Shown here: one piece after another, positions 46,502-58,544 of the stretch
Layout: every line of letters begins with the position of its first letter
Position numbering within the stretch: position 1 is the stretch's first letter
Notes under the pieces: model-generated
Databases searched by the model: none
The model's input: only the letters and a program-made list of their open reading frames with translations
Told to the model about the DNA's origin: nothing
Made by a program: the position numbers and the translations under genes
Assembly: GCF_932294415.1 (NCBI RefSeq)
Contig: NC_065536.1
Coordinates: 59,111,354-59,175,353, forward strand
DNA length: 64,000 nt
Source: Quercus robur
Lineage: Eukaryota; Streptophyta; Magnoliopsida; Fagales; Fagaceae
Direction of reading: 5' to 3'

Positions 46502-49500
46502 CAATAAGAATTTGTTATCTTAACAATTTGTAACAATGTTGTAAAAAAATTTATGGTTATAGGATTACTCTTAAAAAAATAAATGATAATGTTAAGAGGG
46601 GAAAATGTTATTTTATGGAACAAAATTGCTAAAATTAGTTCCTATGTATATACTAATATTTAATAAATAAAAAAATTGGGGTGGCAAGTCAAATAATGGC
46701 TCTGTCTATGGCCAAAAACTTTATAGTACAACTGGTGACATTTCCAAGTGTTTTCATAGGAAACATGTAGGTTAAAATCTCCATCTTCCATCTTTCGAAT
46801 CATAAAAGAAGATGATGACATTTATCACAACTATTCACATGAAATGTTCTCAGGGTTCAAATAGGGAGTTTTATGGTCAATGGCATCACCACCACAAATG
46901 TATAATAGCAGAGCTCCTGGCCCCATCGTGATGGCCTTTATAATCTATATGACTACTAAAGTTGAGAGTTAGAAACTTGCATGATGAAATAAAAGCCAAG
47001 GAGATTGTAAATCTTATTAGAAATCAGCATATATAAGGCTAATAAATCCATACATTCACTTCTTGATGAATGCAGATACCTTATTAACAATCTTTCAGCA
47101 GAGTTTTGTTGAACACATGCAGTTACAAGGAGACTAATAAATGAACATATGTTGCTCTTTGATTATCATTAAATGCCTCGAATATGTATCATTACTACAG
47201 TTTTCTTGAATGAAAGCCTCTTTCAACTTAAAAATATAGCCACATAACTTATACTTCACAAGCTACCGTATGATTGGTTAGTTTCTTGCTGTGATGTGAT
47301 AACCTGCTCTCTGCCATTGGCATCATAGCAGAAATTTATTTGTCAAATCTGTTGGATAAGTCTTTTGTGTCAACTTGATTTTATGGACCACAGAGCAGGT
47401 ATGCATGTGTTTGCATAATTATATATGGTTCGGACTCCACCAGACCTCTCCTCTCACCAATTATTTTGCATAACCTTACTTCACATCACCAGAGTCCAGA
47501 CATGTGATTTTCAGGCTTTGTGATCTGCACTGAAGTTAGATATTTAAGCTTATAAAGTTAAAATACGAGGGAATCTTTATATTGGATTTACTTTTAGGTT
47601 TACATTGCAGCCTCAATCTCACTTTTGCTGAAAGTGGGGGTTTGGGAACTGTGGGGAAGATTTAACGTGTGCAACTTTTTTGTAATGGTTTTACATTTGT
47701 GGAATTTGATGCATCATAAACTTAAAGTACAGTTGTGTACATGTTCTTACAGCAGATCCAGCCATTCTAAAGCAATTTGGCTTTGCAAAGAAGTAAAGAA
47801 ATGTTAGGTACACTATATATTTTTCATAATTGCTAATATAGCTTGTTGCGATTAGAGTAACACCACTCTTATATGGATTCACTATTGATACTACTTTTAT
47901 TATGAATCAATCATAACAAGCTATACCAGTACTGATGAAAAATATTGTGATCTTAGGGTTATGGATCTAATTTACATAACAAGAGAGTCAATGGAAGAAA
48001 GGGAAATGGAGAATCTGTTGTTAATATGTAAACAACATTATTTTCCTTTACAGGTCTATATTGGGAATGTCCAACTAAGCTAGCATCACTTGTTAGCTCA
48101 TCAATAATTGCCACCAGCTTTAAGGTCTTAGCTTCCTCTCTTCATCTTTTCTTCTTTTTAATTATTTTTTTTAAGCAAAAAAAAAAATTGGTGCAACGCT
48201 AGAACTTTTTAGGAGGTCACACGTTTTAATACAACTACCAATTAAACATGCTTAATTGTGGAGTTTTAGAGATCCAGGACCTGTTTGGTATGCTAGCTCA
48301 AACAATAGTTTTCAGTATTTAATTAAACATTGAAAACTGTGGGCCCTTAAAAGAAAACTATGTTTCGTAGGAGTTTTTTTATTTTATTTTATTTTTTTAT
48401 TTTTTATTATTATTATCAAAAGTATTTGAGTTACAGTTCTCAATTTAGGGTGTTTAAAACATGTATTTTAAAAACTTATCATACCAATTTTTAGTTTTCA
48501 AGCAATGTCGTTGAGTGGTATTTTTGTAAATAAATTGGAACCAATTTCAATGCCTTAGTTTACAAAAGAAGAAGACGTGCCAAATCGCAACTACTTCAAC
48601 ATGACTACGATTTAATCATTCAACAAACCAATCTTTAATAATATTTGCTAGATTTGAACTTAGGGCAGTATCTTACTATTAGTTGACAGGAAATTGATAT
48701 TTCTATTTGCATGACATACTTTGACATTTGATTTAATACCTACCTCAAAAAATGTCTATAACTAATAGCCTAAATGCCTAGTTAGTAGGAAATTTGCAGC
48801 AATCTTTGTGTTAGGTATAATGTACTTTTCTCGTTAATTCTTATAGTGCACTTGGATTGAAATTGGTTCCCCCGTGTGAAAATGTTTTTAATTTTTTGTC
48901 ACATTAGTATAAAGAATTATAATAAAGTTTAAGTCCAGTGCATCAGATAATATTTTTATAGTTCTTTTGATTTTAGTGATAATATATATCATAATCAAAG
49001 CTATAAAAGAGACTACCAGAGCTTTTCCTTTTAACAAAGTACTTTTCAACGTGGTCGAAACCTGAACAGAAACGAAGCTTGGAGAAGCTAGGTTTAATTC
49101 TCTCAAGAACGTGAAACAGGTGAGAATGTTTAACTGGACTATTATCTTTTATAATCACATTTAACTGGACTACCAAATATTATTTTGTCCCCTGTCTCCT
49201 AAAGTCCCATCTCCATTATCTGTGCCTATTTTTAATTGGGTGATCAAATTTGAGGATCGACTGTTAGTGGCTTTTAGCCTAACTCTCATGCCACTTGCAA
49301 TTAATTAAGAGATAAAATCTTTGACCCTCCTATTGAAATATTAGTTTAATTATATTAAAAATAAAGTTTAGGATTTTGTATGCCAGATTGCCACACTGAT
49401 ATGAAAGATTGTGCTAATGAAATCATTTGAGAGAGATTAAGAGTTATAAAGCATACTTTGTTTTAGCGTAAGAAACATAGACACGAGTATATATGACACA

Positions 49501-50720
49501 GTGAACATAAACAATTTTTAAAAAATTATTATATAAAACGGTTAGTACAATGCCAATATAACAAGGTACGACATGAATACAATACAAATACTACATTCTA
49601 AATGAAGTGTCCGTGTTTCCTTGGTTTTAATAAAAGTATACTAAGGTATTACTATATTTGTAATTCCTTTTTCTCTGAAACCTCTTCAAGCCTTTGAAAA
49701 GAAATTGCCTAAACTTACTTTGCCAAATTTGCACTCCTGCACTTCTAAACTCAAAAGTTAAAAAAAAAAAAAAAAAAAAAAAAGTCATTTCGTAGTGTTG
49801 GCAAGTAGTCTAGAACAATTAATTCTATATTTCTATTCAATCTAAGAAGCCTCTTGACAAGATGTACTGTAAAATCAGAGAAGGTTGTAAATAAAATGAG
49901 TTTCACCAAACATTATGCAACTTTATTAAGTTGACAGAAGACGTCAAAATTCAGTAACACATTTTTGGATTATAGGCCTTTTTTCACTGCAATTGCAGAT
50001 TGGAGGAAAACTCACCATCTAGTAATGTTATACTATGCCACGATTGATAATGAAATGATCAACAGAGTAATTTTATGAGCTGATCAATAAGTGTCAATCA
50101 AATTCAATGGACTTCATAAGCTTTCAGCTCAGATAGTAACTTGTTGTGCAACGACGGAATATCTAATATCAATTTTTATGATTTGGGGTTAAGGAAACTC
50201 AAACCAAAACTGAATAGGAATTTGAGGCAATATTCAACACAACTCGATTGAAACATGTTTATCAATCTTAATTGGATTTCTTTTGATGTCCCATGGCGCT
50301 TTTAGGCTTTGCACAATATATATATATATATATATATATAGATGTTTATATATATATTTCCTTTTATACCATCTTGAGTGTTATTGAATTGCATAATGCA
50401 ACCATTTTAAAACAGCCTAATTACCTTTTGGTCACACCATATGAGGTTGGTGAGATGAGGCTGCCCCCAACCTGTCAGCATATAGGCATGTCAAGAATCG
50501 AGACTGTGTGGTACACGACACCAATAAACGCATTATCATAAAATTAAAAAAGAAATTTACAAAATTATCTTGAAGCCTTAGTGATTACCTGCTTATTAAA
50601 CAAACAAATAAAAACATCATTTGGTAATGGAGAAGACATAAGTGTGTGTTTGGATAAGTTTCCTTAGCTTACTAGCTTATTACTTCATTTATTTACTTGC
50701 AGTTTTTATTTTTATTTTTT
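46502..50720. other. Intergenic DNA, no gene recognised
   Basis: More than 4 kb of AT-rich DNA. It contains an A23 tract near 49760-49782 and (TA)n near 50316-50341. The short open frames on both strands have no family features. Confidence 0.45.
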
Positions 50721-51029
50721 TATTATAGATATATTATAGCTCAAGTGGCCCAAACCATTGTAGGCCGATGTATTTATAGAACAAGTATGTTAATGTTAGG
50801 TTAGTCTATGGTTAGCCTAGTATTAGTCAACCACTCTCTAGTAAATAAACTTTATATTGTGTTCATTGTAACATTGTAGCACAAGTACATAATATAATAT
50901 GTAGTCGTTAATAACTTTTTTACCATGGATGTAGACCGTTAAGTTGAATCACGCAGGTAAACATTTGTGCATGCTCTCTCTTTCATGCTTCTGCTTATCA
51001 TTCAATTATCATACACAATCACACAACAA
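50721..51029 (+). mobile_element. Diverged copia-type LTR remnant
   Basis: Shares the order and several blocks of the 11710-12032 LTR: AGATATATTA near the start, TTCATTGTAACA in the middle, and ATGGATGTAGACCGTTAAG followed by AATCACG near the end. The terminus is TA instead of TG, and no convincing target duplication is found. Confidence 0.5.
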
Positions 51030-53451
51030 CTTATATATTTTTAAAGCCTGATTTTTTTTAGTGACAATTGTACTTCTGTCAACTTTTAATAAATAAGCAA
51101 ATAATAACAAAAAGTTAATCCTACCTCACACTCTGCACACATAAACCTTAGAAATGGTAAATATTAAAACAACATTCAGCCCCTTTAAGCTGCTAATTTT
51201 CTTGGCATCTCTTGCAGGCAATAATGGAGCATAGAACAAGAGGAGGATGGAGGTTAAATCATAAATGCGTGAACGCAAAAGAACAAGACAGAGAAAATTA
51301 GCTTTTTTCCCTAACCTCCAAACCCAGCTGTGGTCCTTGTCGAGTGAAAATAGCTCTTAATGGTGTTAGGTCTCCTGTCATTTTAAGGCACAACAAGGAA
51401 AAACACTGGAGCAATAATTTCAAAACCGTGATGCCATCAAAAGCTATTTTGATCACTTTTCTTATCACAATTTTTGGCCATAGGTCAGTCCTAATCAAAG
51501 CTGAGAAATTTAAGGCAACCTTAGTCATTAAGCTTCTAGATCATGGTCCCTCATGTCAGTTTGTACACAAAGTTTCATACGGAAAACAGGGGCGGCGCCA
51601 CCTTATATATATAGATAATAATTTAAAATTTTATATTTATCTACCTTTAAAAAAAATTTGGGAACACCCTGAATTTTTTTATGCCAATAAAATTAAATTT
51701 TGGTCCATAATTTGAGTAACTTAACAATATATTAGGGTATTTCAAGTAAAAAGAACCACATGCTTTTATATTCTTTTAAGCCTATATTACGACTTTATTT
51801 TTAGTTTTTGCTTTATCTGATGCACTGTCATTGTATGACTACTTTTCCTCAATTATATTATAATATATATTATACAACTAATTGGTCAAAATCACGTAAA
51901 TTTAGCTTTTTTTATTGTACAACTACTTTTCTTTTTTCTTTTTCCGATAATTTTGATTAGAAAAAAAATAGTAGTTTTAGTTAATTAAATGAATAAACTT
52001 AAAAAGTTACTTAATTTTTATATAACATCAATTAATTCATTATCATATATATATAAATAAACTTTTTATTTTTATGATTATAATTAAACATGTGATTGTC
52101 CATTCTAAGGAAATTTAATTAAATTTACACGAAAAGTGTCACTAAATATTATGTTTTTACATTTTGCTATCATATTATTAGTAATAAATTTATTACATTT
52201 TTATTTATATAATTTAAAATTTTATTAATTATATTATTTATGATGTCACAGGTTCGACCATCAGTCGAATCTTGGTCCGATTAAAAAATCAGTAACCAGT
52301 CTCTTTTTCGGTTCTTTCACTGTATTGATTTATAAAACCATGAAAAAAAAAAAAAAAAAAAAAACTTGAACGAAAATCTGGAAAATAAAATAAAATCACT
52401 AACAAGGCCCAAATCAAATGCCAATAGAAAAGCCCAGTACAAGATCAATCTCATCTCAGACTAAGACTATCACTACTCCAACACCAACACAATTACATTT
52501 TTAATTCAACAAATATTTAAAAAAAAAAAAATCATCACTGCCTCAATGCCTCGCGGATTCACAAGTCATTAAACAATTTAAACTAAAAATAAATCAAACC
52601 TAAAGGCTAAAAGGAAATAGGAAACTCACTTACTCTCCCCAGCCATCGTCGTCCATCTCTATTCAGCAACACTAACAACAACTACAACTGAACTCCACGA
52701 GTTTTATGTTGTAAAATTTTATGTATTTGCGTTTTTTATTTATTTATTTATTTATTTTTATTGTTGTTGTTGTTGTTGTTTTTGCATGTTGTTGTTGTTG
52801 TTGTTGTCGTCGTCATCATAAATATATAAAATTTTCTTTTTATTAAATGGTGTAATTTATGCTTGTTAAGAAACATTCTAAAAAAAAATTCCTGAGACTG
52901 CAGTAAGATAAGAACCTTTCCTCCAAAATTGAAGTCATACCCATATAGCACTATCTGGATATTTCAGTCAAAACACGTTTGCCTTTGGATTAAATTTTGA
53001 TGAAAATTTTATTTTCTTATTTGTTGAAAATTGACAAAGGACAGTTTCACCCAAAAATAAATAAATAAATCAGTGTGATATTAAAAAGATGTTCATAAAC
53101 AAACATAACTACTAAGTTTTATTTCCAAAATTTTAGAGTTGGTAATGAATCATCCACAAATTTGTTAAGTTAACGATATGTATTCTTTTTTATCATTTTA
53201 TTTTATTTAAAATCATAATTTTTATTATTTTCTTAGTTAATATGTCCAAAAAAAAAGTTATATTAAAAAAAATGAGTTAAAAAGTACACAAAAAAAATTA
53301 CAAATTCACATTACAATTCTCAATATCTTATACAAAATGCAAAAGTAAAGCAAAAACCTTCTCACCCTTGTAGCGTTATGTACAAAATTGTATTAAAAAA
53401 AAACACTAAAAATAATTTTACTTTTATAAAATAAAAAATAAAAATTATGGG
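51030..53451. other. Intergenic DNA
   Basis: AT-rich. The plus-strand frame at 51344-51715 has no recognised domain. A hAT-like terminus CAGGGGCGGCGCC occurs near 51589 without a partner end. A-tracts lie near 52346-52365, and (TTG)n at 52760-52806 forms part of a pyrimidine-rich patch. Confidence 0.4.
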
Positions 53452-54750
53452 TCAAAGAGAGGGAACCCATATTTGCCAGACTTTAATATCACAATCCAAA
53501 CTACCACTGTAGACCAGATAAGAAGTACCACAATCAGAAGAACCACTTTTACCACCATTATTATTACCATCAAGAGCCACTGCTAAGGACTTAACTGGGC
53601 GTCTATGTCCTTCCAACACACCCAAACAAGAATAGCTCTTCTCGATTCCTCTCCTCCAGATCCTAACAGTGTTATCAGCAGAGCCACTGCACACCAAATC
53701 TGACACCACAGCCAAGCACAATATAGCTTTGGTGTGACCTCTAAGAGCACCCACTAACACCATTTGACCAAAATTACTATCTATAGCTTCACTATCTTTC
53801 TCCCAGACAAGAATTGAACGATCACAAGCTCCTGTATATAACACAGACCCATCACTGGTTAGAGCCAATGCATTCACAGCTGACTTGTGCTTCTCTAATG
53901 TAGCCACTAGTGAATGTGAATGATCTTTGTAATTGTCTCCAGCTTGCTTTTTCTTCCACACCTTGATTTTCTTATCAGCTGAACCAGTGTAAACAAAACC
54001 ATCTTTGGACAATACTAAAGCATTGATTGCATCATCGTGTGCATTCCCAACAGACTCTAAGCACTTAAAATCATTGGTTCGCCAAATCTTGAACGACCTA
54101 TCCCACGAAGCTGAGTATAAAAAAGACCCATCTTTGGATATAGCAAGTGCTGAAATGGCATCAACATGATGTACCCACGTACACTTCTTGTGTCTACGTA
54201 CTTTTACGTAGTTCTTGGCAGAGAAAAACCTTGAAAAACGATCATTCAACGTTGGAAGAGTGGCTATGCACTTGTACTTTTGGTTTGGGGTATTGTAATC
54301 ATTGTTGTTGTTATTGATCTTCCACACACGGATTTTGTTGTCTTGATGAGCACTGAATAGCTTATCTTGCTCCAAATCTACTACAAGGGACTTAACCGCA
54401 CCGTTGCTTAGAGCAACAACGTTGTCCATTGAATTATTGCTTTCGAGGCCAAAAGGGTCTCGGCTAAATTGGCTTATTTCGCTGTTGGAAGTTCCACTGT
54501 AGAGGAATTTGCCAGCGAGAGTTAGAGAGGACACGTAGGAGGAGTGGCCTTTGATAGTGGCTATGCAGAGGTGTTGGGCTGTGTTTGGATTAGGTAATGA
54601 TTGGTCATGTTGTTGGTGAGATGGTGAGGTGAGAGAAGGAACAGAGGGAAGACTTGGTTGGGAAGAAAGTGTAGAAGAGCTTAATGAATCTGATTGAGAT
54701 TGTGACTCTGAGTCTGTGTGGCAAGGCAATGGACATGGAAGAAGCCCCAT
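53452..54750 (-). CDS. WD40-repeat protein, JINGUBANG-like
   Basis: An intact, intronless 432-residue protein. A Ser-rich N-terminus (residues about 10-55) precedes seven WD40 repeats that should form one beta-propeller. The clearest repeat endings are KIRVWKI, SFKIWRT, KIKVWKK, SILVWEK, TVRIWRR and DIKVWQI, with GH/D dipeptides and SG(S/T) strands at regular spacing. Gene structure, length and the RRHKKCTWVHHVDAISALAI segment match the plant JINGUBANG group. Its Arabidopsis namesake restrains pollen germination through jasmonate synthesis; other paralogues are less studied. It probably acts as an interaction scaffold. Which paralogue this is cannot be settled here. Confidence 0.93.
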   Translation of the reverse strand: MGLLPCPLPCHTDSESQSQSDSLSSSTLSSQPSLPSVPSLTSPSHQQHDQSLPNPNTAQHLCIATIKGHSSYVSSLTLAGKFLYSGTSNSEISQFSRDPFGLESNNSMDNVVALSNGAVKSLVVDLEQDKLFSAHQDNKIRVWKINNNNNDYNTPNQKYKCIATLPTLNDRFSRFFSAKNYVKVRRHKKCTWVHHVDAISALAISKDGSFLYSASWDRSFKIWRTNDFKCLESVGNAHDDAINALVLSKDGFVYTGSADKKIKVWKKKQAGDNYKDHSHSLVATLEKHKSAVNALALTSDGSVLYTGACDRSILVWEKDSEAIDSNFGQMVLVGALRGHTKAILCLAVVSDLVCSGSADNTVRIWRRGIEKSYSCLGVLEGHRRPVKSLAVALDGNNNGGKSGSSDCGTSYLVYSGSLDCDIKVWQIWVPSL

Positions 54751-54833
54751 GTTTTTTTCGTGTGTGTTCTTTTTTCACACCACTCAAGAGGAAGAGAAAG
54801 AGAAATAGTTGAAGAGACAAAGGGTTGGTTGGC

Positions 54834-54840
54834 TTTTATA
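54834..54840 (-). promoter_or_regulatory. TATA box of the WD40 gene
   Basis: TATAAAA on the minus strand about 84-90 bp upstream of the ATG at 54750, followed by a purine/pyrimidine-biased leader. It implies a 5' UTR of about 50-60 nt. Confidence 0.6.
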
Positions 54841-54859
54841 GAATGGATCTGCCTGCGAG

Positions 54860-55816
54860 TAAAGAAAGCATCAAGTTGAGGGGAGGTGGATAATACTATT
54901 TTTGTAGGAGCCAGTTTTAGCTATCATGGGGGATACTTTTTTCTGTATTTTTGGAGGCGGTAATAGCATAGGTGAGGTGTTACTTGATAGAAAAAAGAAG
55001 GTGACCTTTTTGTCTGGAAAATATTAGCTAATAGTAGATATTTTTAGAACATTTTATTTGTAATGTTAATTGTAAAATTAAAGTTAATGGCTAATATTCA
55101 GAATTTGTAAATAACACTATCCTTTTTTTTATGTATGAAAATCTTGTACACATGATTTATCATTAGCTCACTAACTTTATAACTACATTATTGCTATCAC
55201 ATTTATCAAATAAAAAAGATTATTTATTTGTGAGTGTGATAGAATATAATATATAACTATCTCATATCTCATGCATCTGACATATGTTTATTCTTTCTCA
55301 CAAATTTGTGAGAGCACATACCTTTTTTTTAAAGCGAGGAAAGCCAAATATATAATTTTTTTTTCATGAGATTCACATGTCTGTAAAAGAGATGAGAAAT
55401 ATATCCGACAAATAAAATACGTTATCGGTGGCATGTCTAGCACATAGAACCTTTTTTTTTTTTTTTCTTCATTATTTTCTTTTGTTCTTGTTTATTTATG
55501 GGCTTTATAAAGTGATACATTTTTTTCCCTCTTATATGCTATCCAATTTCTTATGAAGATTGAAGTATCTCCAAACCACATTGTATTTTTTATACATAAA
55601 GAAGATTATTATTTAATTGTGAGAGTATCATAATGGAAAAAAACCAATTAAGGTAGCTTTTTTCTACTTCTTGATTAGAAATTCTGTGTCTCTCTCAAGT
55701 CTCATTTAGAATTGGAGTAATATGTCTCCCTCAAGTCTAGTTAATACTTCTTAATTAAAAAAAAAAAAAAAGTCTCAGCTAATATTATTTTTGCATTTCT
55801 TATGAAGGTTGAACTT

Positions 55817-55855
<39 letters not shown>

Positions 55856-56405
55856 CTTCATTCTTGATTCTACTTAGAATGAGAAAAGCAATTAAAAAAA
55901 AATTTGAAAAAGGAAGGAAAAGAAAAGGAAAAACAGATGGCGGTGCTAAAGCAGGCTTGCAAGTTGCAAATAGCAACAATTCAGGAAAAAATAAAAAATG
56001 AAAGTTGCAAATTGCAACCCCACACGCCGTCAAACTTGAACCGCTCACTATTCAACTAGGGGCTTTTATGCTTTTCACTTTTCAGCACAACTGATGGGAA
56101 ATGTCGACTCGTTTTGCGGGTTCAGACTTCAAACCTCTTGTCCAAACTTGAGATAAAACCAGCACAAAATGTGCTGTACTCAACTATGGAATTTCTTGAC
56201 ATGTACTCTTGGTTTACTTTTTGTTTGTAAGTTGTAACTACTTCTTTTTCTTATTAAAAATTAAAAAAAAAAAAAAATAATAATAATCTAGTCGACCTCA
56301 CACCTTGTGTCAGTAATGAGTAATATCATGTGAACTACTGGAACTTTGATGGGGCTAAATCAATACAAGAACTTCTATCAATACCATTAAACCACATCTG
56401 ATCAT
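54860..56405. other. Intergenic DNA upstream of the WD40 gene
   Basis: AT-rich, with T14 near 55450, (TA)n at 55822-55851 and A14 near 56263. The minus-strand frame at 55821-56048 is low complexity. No gene is supported. Confidence 0.4.
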
Positions 56406-56729
56406 GTCTGGTAACAGCTTTTGGATGAGATGGGAAATTGGTTGGTTCTTGGTAAGAGCATTTCACATCAAATGAGTCTAAACTTTGGGTGAATAATTAG
56501 TAGAATTACCTGTAGTGCAATTTCTGCTGCAGTTTACCAACAAAACCAGCAATGGTTTTAGTTTTACTGCATACTATTGCTTTTTGTCTGGTAACAGCTT
56601 TTGAGTGAGGGGAAATTGGCTGGCTATTGGTAAGAGCATTTCACATCAAATGGGTGGGTGAATTAGTAGAATTACCTATAGTGTAATTTCCCCTGCAATT
56701 CACCAATAAAACCAACTTACTATTGCTCC
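56406..56729. repeat. Tandem duplication with about 180-bp period
   Basis: GTCTGGTAACAGCTTTTG begins at both 56406 and 56586. Each unit continues through GGTAAGAGCATTTCACATCA, GAATTACCT and CCAA(C/T)AAAACCA. The second unit is shorter by internal deletions. The TAAGAGCATTTCACATC block is reminiscent of a MITE end, so the unit may derive from one. Confidence 0.8.
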
Positions 56730-57137
56730 GCTCTTGCTCTCACTGTCCCACATACATGCTGGTTTGGAGGGACTGCCCACCAATGGGTTCCACCACAGGA
56801 GAATTAGCAATGGTGAATGGTTGAATATAATTAGTCCATGTTTATGTATGCTAAACAGCCTATATTGCTGACCAGACCACCACCCTTAAATGGATGCATT
56901 GTTTTCTTTTTTGATGGCCGGTTTTGTGAATGATTGATAGAACCAGATGAGTTTTAACACTTAAATTATTTTATTGACTTATTAAAGGTTGGATGATCTG
57001 GTCAAGATGGGTCCCGTCCAATATTGAAGGTTTTCTCCTGTTAGGGTCATATAATTCTGTGTCGAAAATCAAAATGTTGTCAATTGTAATTGTTTTCTTG
57101 ACTCTATGTTGTAAGTCTTGTGTGTCTTAGACTCTTA

Positions 57138-57265
57138 TGGCCTGTTTGGATGGAGGGGGAGTAGAGAAGAGTAAAGTAGTGTTGGCTAAAAATAAGTTAA
57201 TTTTGTACTAAATCTACTCTACTTTACTCTACTCCCCCTCTCTTTCCCTCAATCCAAATGAACCA
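57138..57265. mobile_element. PIF/Harbinger-type MITE (128 bp) with TTA TSD
   Basis: The ends TGGCCTGTTTGG and CCAAATGAACCA are imperfectly inverted, and the arms extend inward as AGAGTAAAGTAG-type sequence and its complement, so the element nearly folds on itself. TTA flanks both sides (57135-57137 and 57266-57268), the PIF/Harbinger target duplication. Confidence 0.72.
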
Positions 57266-57879
57266 TTAGTGATGTATGTGGAAATCAAGATTCAAGACAA
57301 AGAATCAAGAAATTGCTCAAGGTAATTGTTGCTACTATTAGCTCGACTGCAATTAAGCTTGACACCATGACTAATCAAGTCGCTGGATTACTGAAATCTT
57401 AATTCAGGTTCATGATCGACAAACAAATCTCTCTCTCTCTCTCTCTCTCTCACCAACTAAATAACTAAAGATGTGAAGATTGGTGATCAGTTGAAAGTGT
57501 TGCAACAATCTACAGACATGTTGTTGCTATTATGAGAGCTTCAAGTTTATAATTGAAGTCACGAATTAGGATGTTCTATTGAAGAGAACCATTGTCAAAG
57601 AGTTCAACTGGGTTGAAGTTTCGTGAGGTCACAAAAATAAGTTCTACTAGAGATAAAAATTTAGAATTAGGGTTAATTCTATTAAACTTTGATTCTATTA
57701 GTAGATTCTTCCATTAATGGTAAGTGTTAAACCCTGAAATGATTATTTCCTTCATAACCATATTGTTGACTCAACTTTTTTTTGCACTTTATTACCGAAA
57801 ATTGGTTATGTGACATGTTTAATTGAATTTGAATCCAAGAGTATAATTGACTAATAATTTAAATTGACTTACATTTGGT

Positions 57880-58540
57880 TAAAGTCGATCAATCAGGGTC
57901 TAGACAATTGTTGATAGCCATTTCGGAAGCCCAAGTGGAAGGGAGAGGCCCAGCAACACGGACAGAAAAGAGTTGGCAAACGAATAGAAAACCTATTAAG
58001 CCCAAGTGGCAGAAATAATGGATCACAGGCCCATGAGATGAACAAATGGGCCTTGAGGAGATAAATGGGCTTAAAGGAGCCCGGAAAGAGAGAAAAAGCA
58101 AACCATGGGTATGATGTGGAAAAGTGAGAATAGGCCACGGCAGGCCCAAAGTAATGAAAGCAAAGAAAGTAAGAGGTTGATGGCAAGCCCATGAACCCCA
58201 AGGATGAGGGATAATGTAATTGGGCCAGGGAAACCCAAAGAATTCAGTAAAAGCCCATGGAAATACAAAATTAAGAAAAGGGTCGAGTAAGCCCAAGAGA
58301 AGCAAATGGGCCCGGGACACCCAAGGGAAAACAAATGGGACACAAGAGCCCGCCAGTGATATAACAAAAGAACCAATGACTGTGTTGGGCCATTAGGAAA
58401 AGAATAAACGGCAGACCCATAGAGGCCCAGCCAGATTAAGGCAAAATAATTTCGCAGCAGGAATGATAGAGTGGTATGGCAGGAGATGGTAGTAGAAAAA
58501 ATGATGGGCTAAAGAAAAGCAAAGCCCACCGTCAAGCAAG
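57880..58540. other. GCCCA/TGGGC-rich block, probably retroelement-derived
   Basis: About 17 GCCCA or TGGGC motifs in about 650 bp, in an A/G-rich context on the plus strand. Three overlapping minus-strand frames (57889-58376) stay open here because the complement is C/T-rich. Their translations are hydrophobic and of low complexity, with no known domain. Similar blocks occur in plant LTR-element spacers, but I see no LTR ends. Confidence 0.4.
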
Positions 58541-58544
58541 GTAA

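Noticed and set aside
51589-51605. A hAT element beginning with CAGGGGCGGCGCC
   Set aside because: No matching right terminus or 8-bp duplication was found nearby.
51344-51715. A 123-codon plus-strand gene
   Set aside because: Runs into AT-rich repeat DNA at its 3' end, has an overlapping open frame on the other strand, and shows no family motif.
57889-58376. Overlapping membrane-protein-like genes on the minus strand
   Set aside because: Three frames are open over the same C/T-rich block. The hydrophobic translations reflect composition, not conserved segments.
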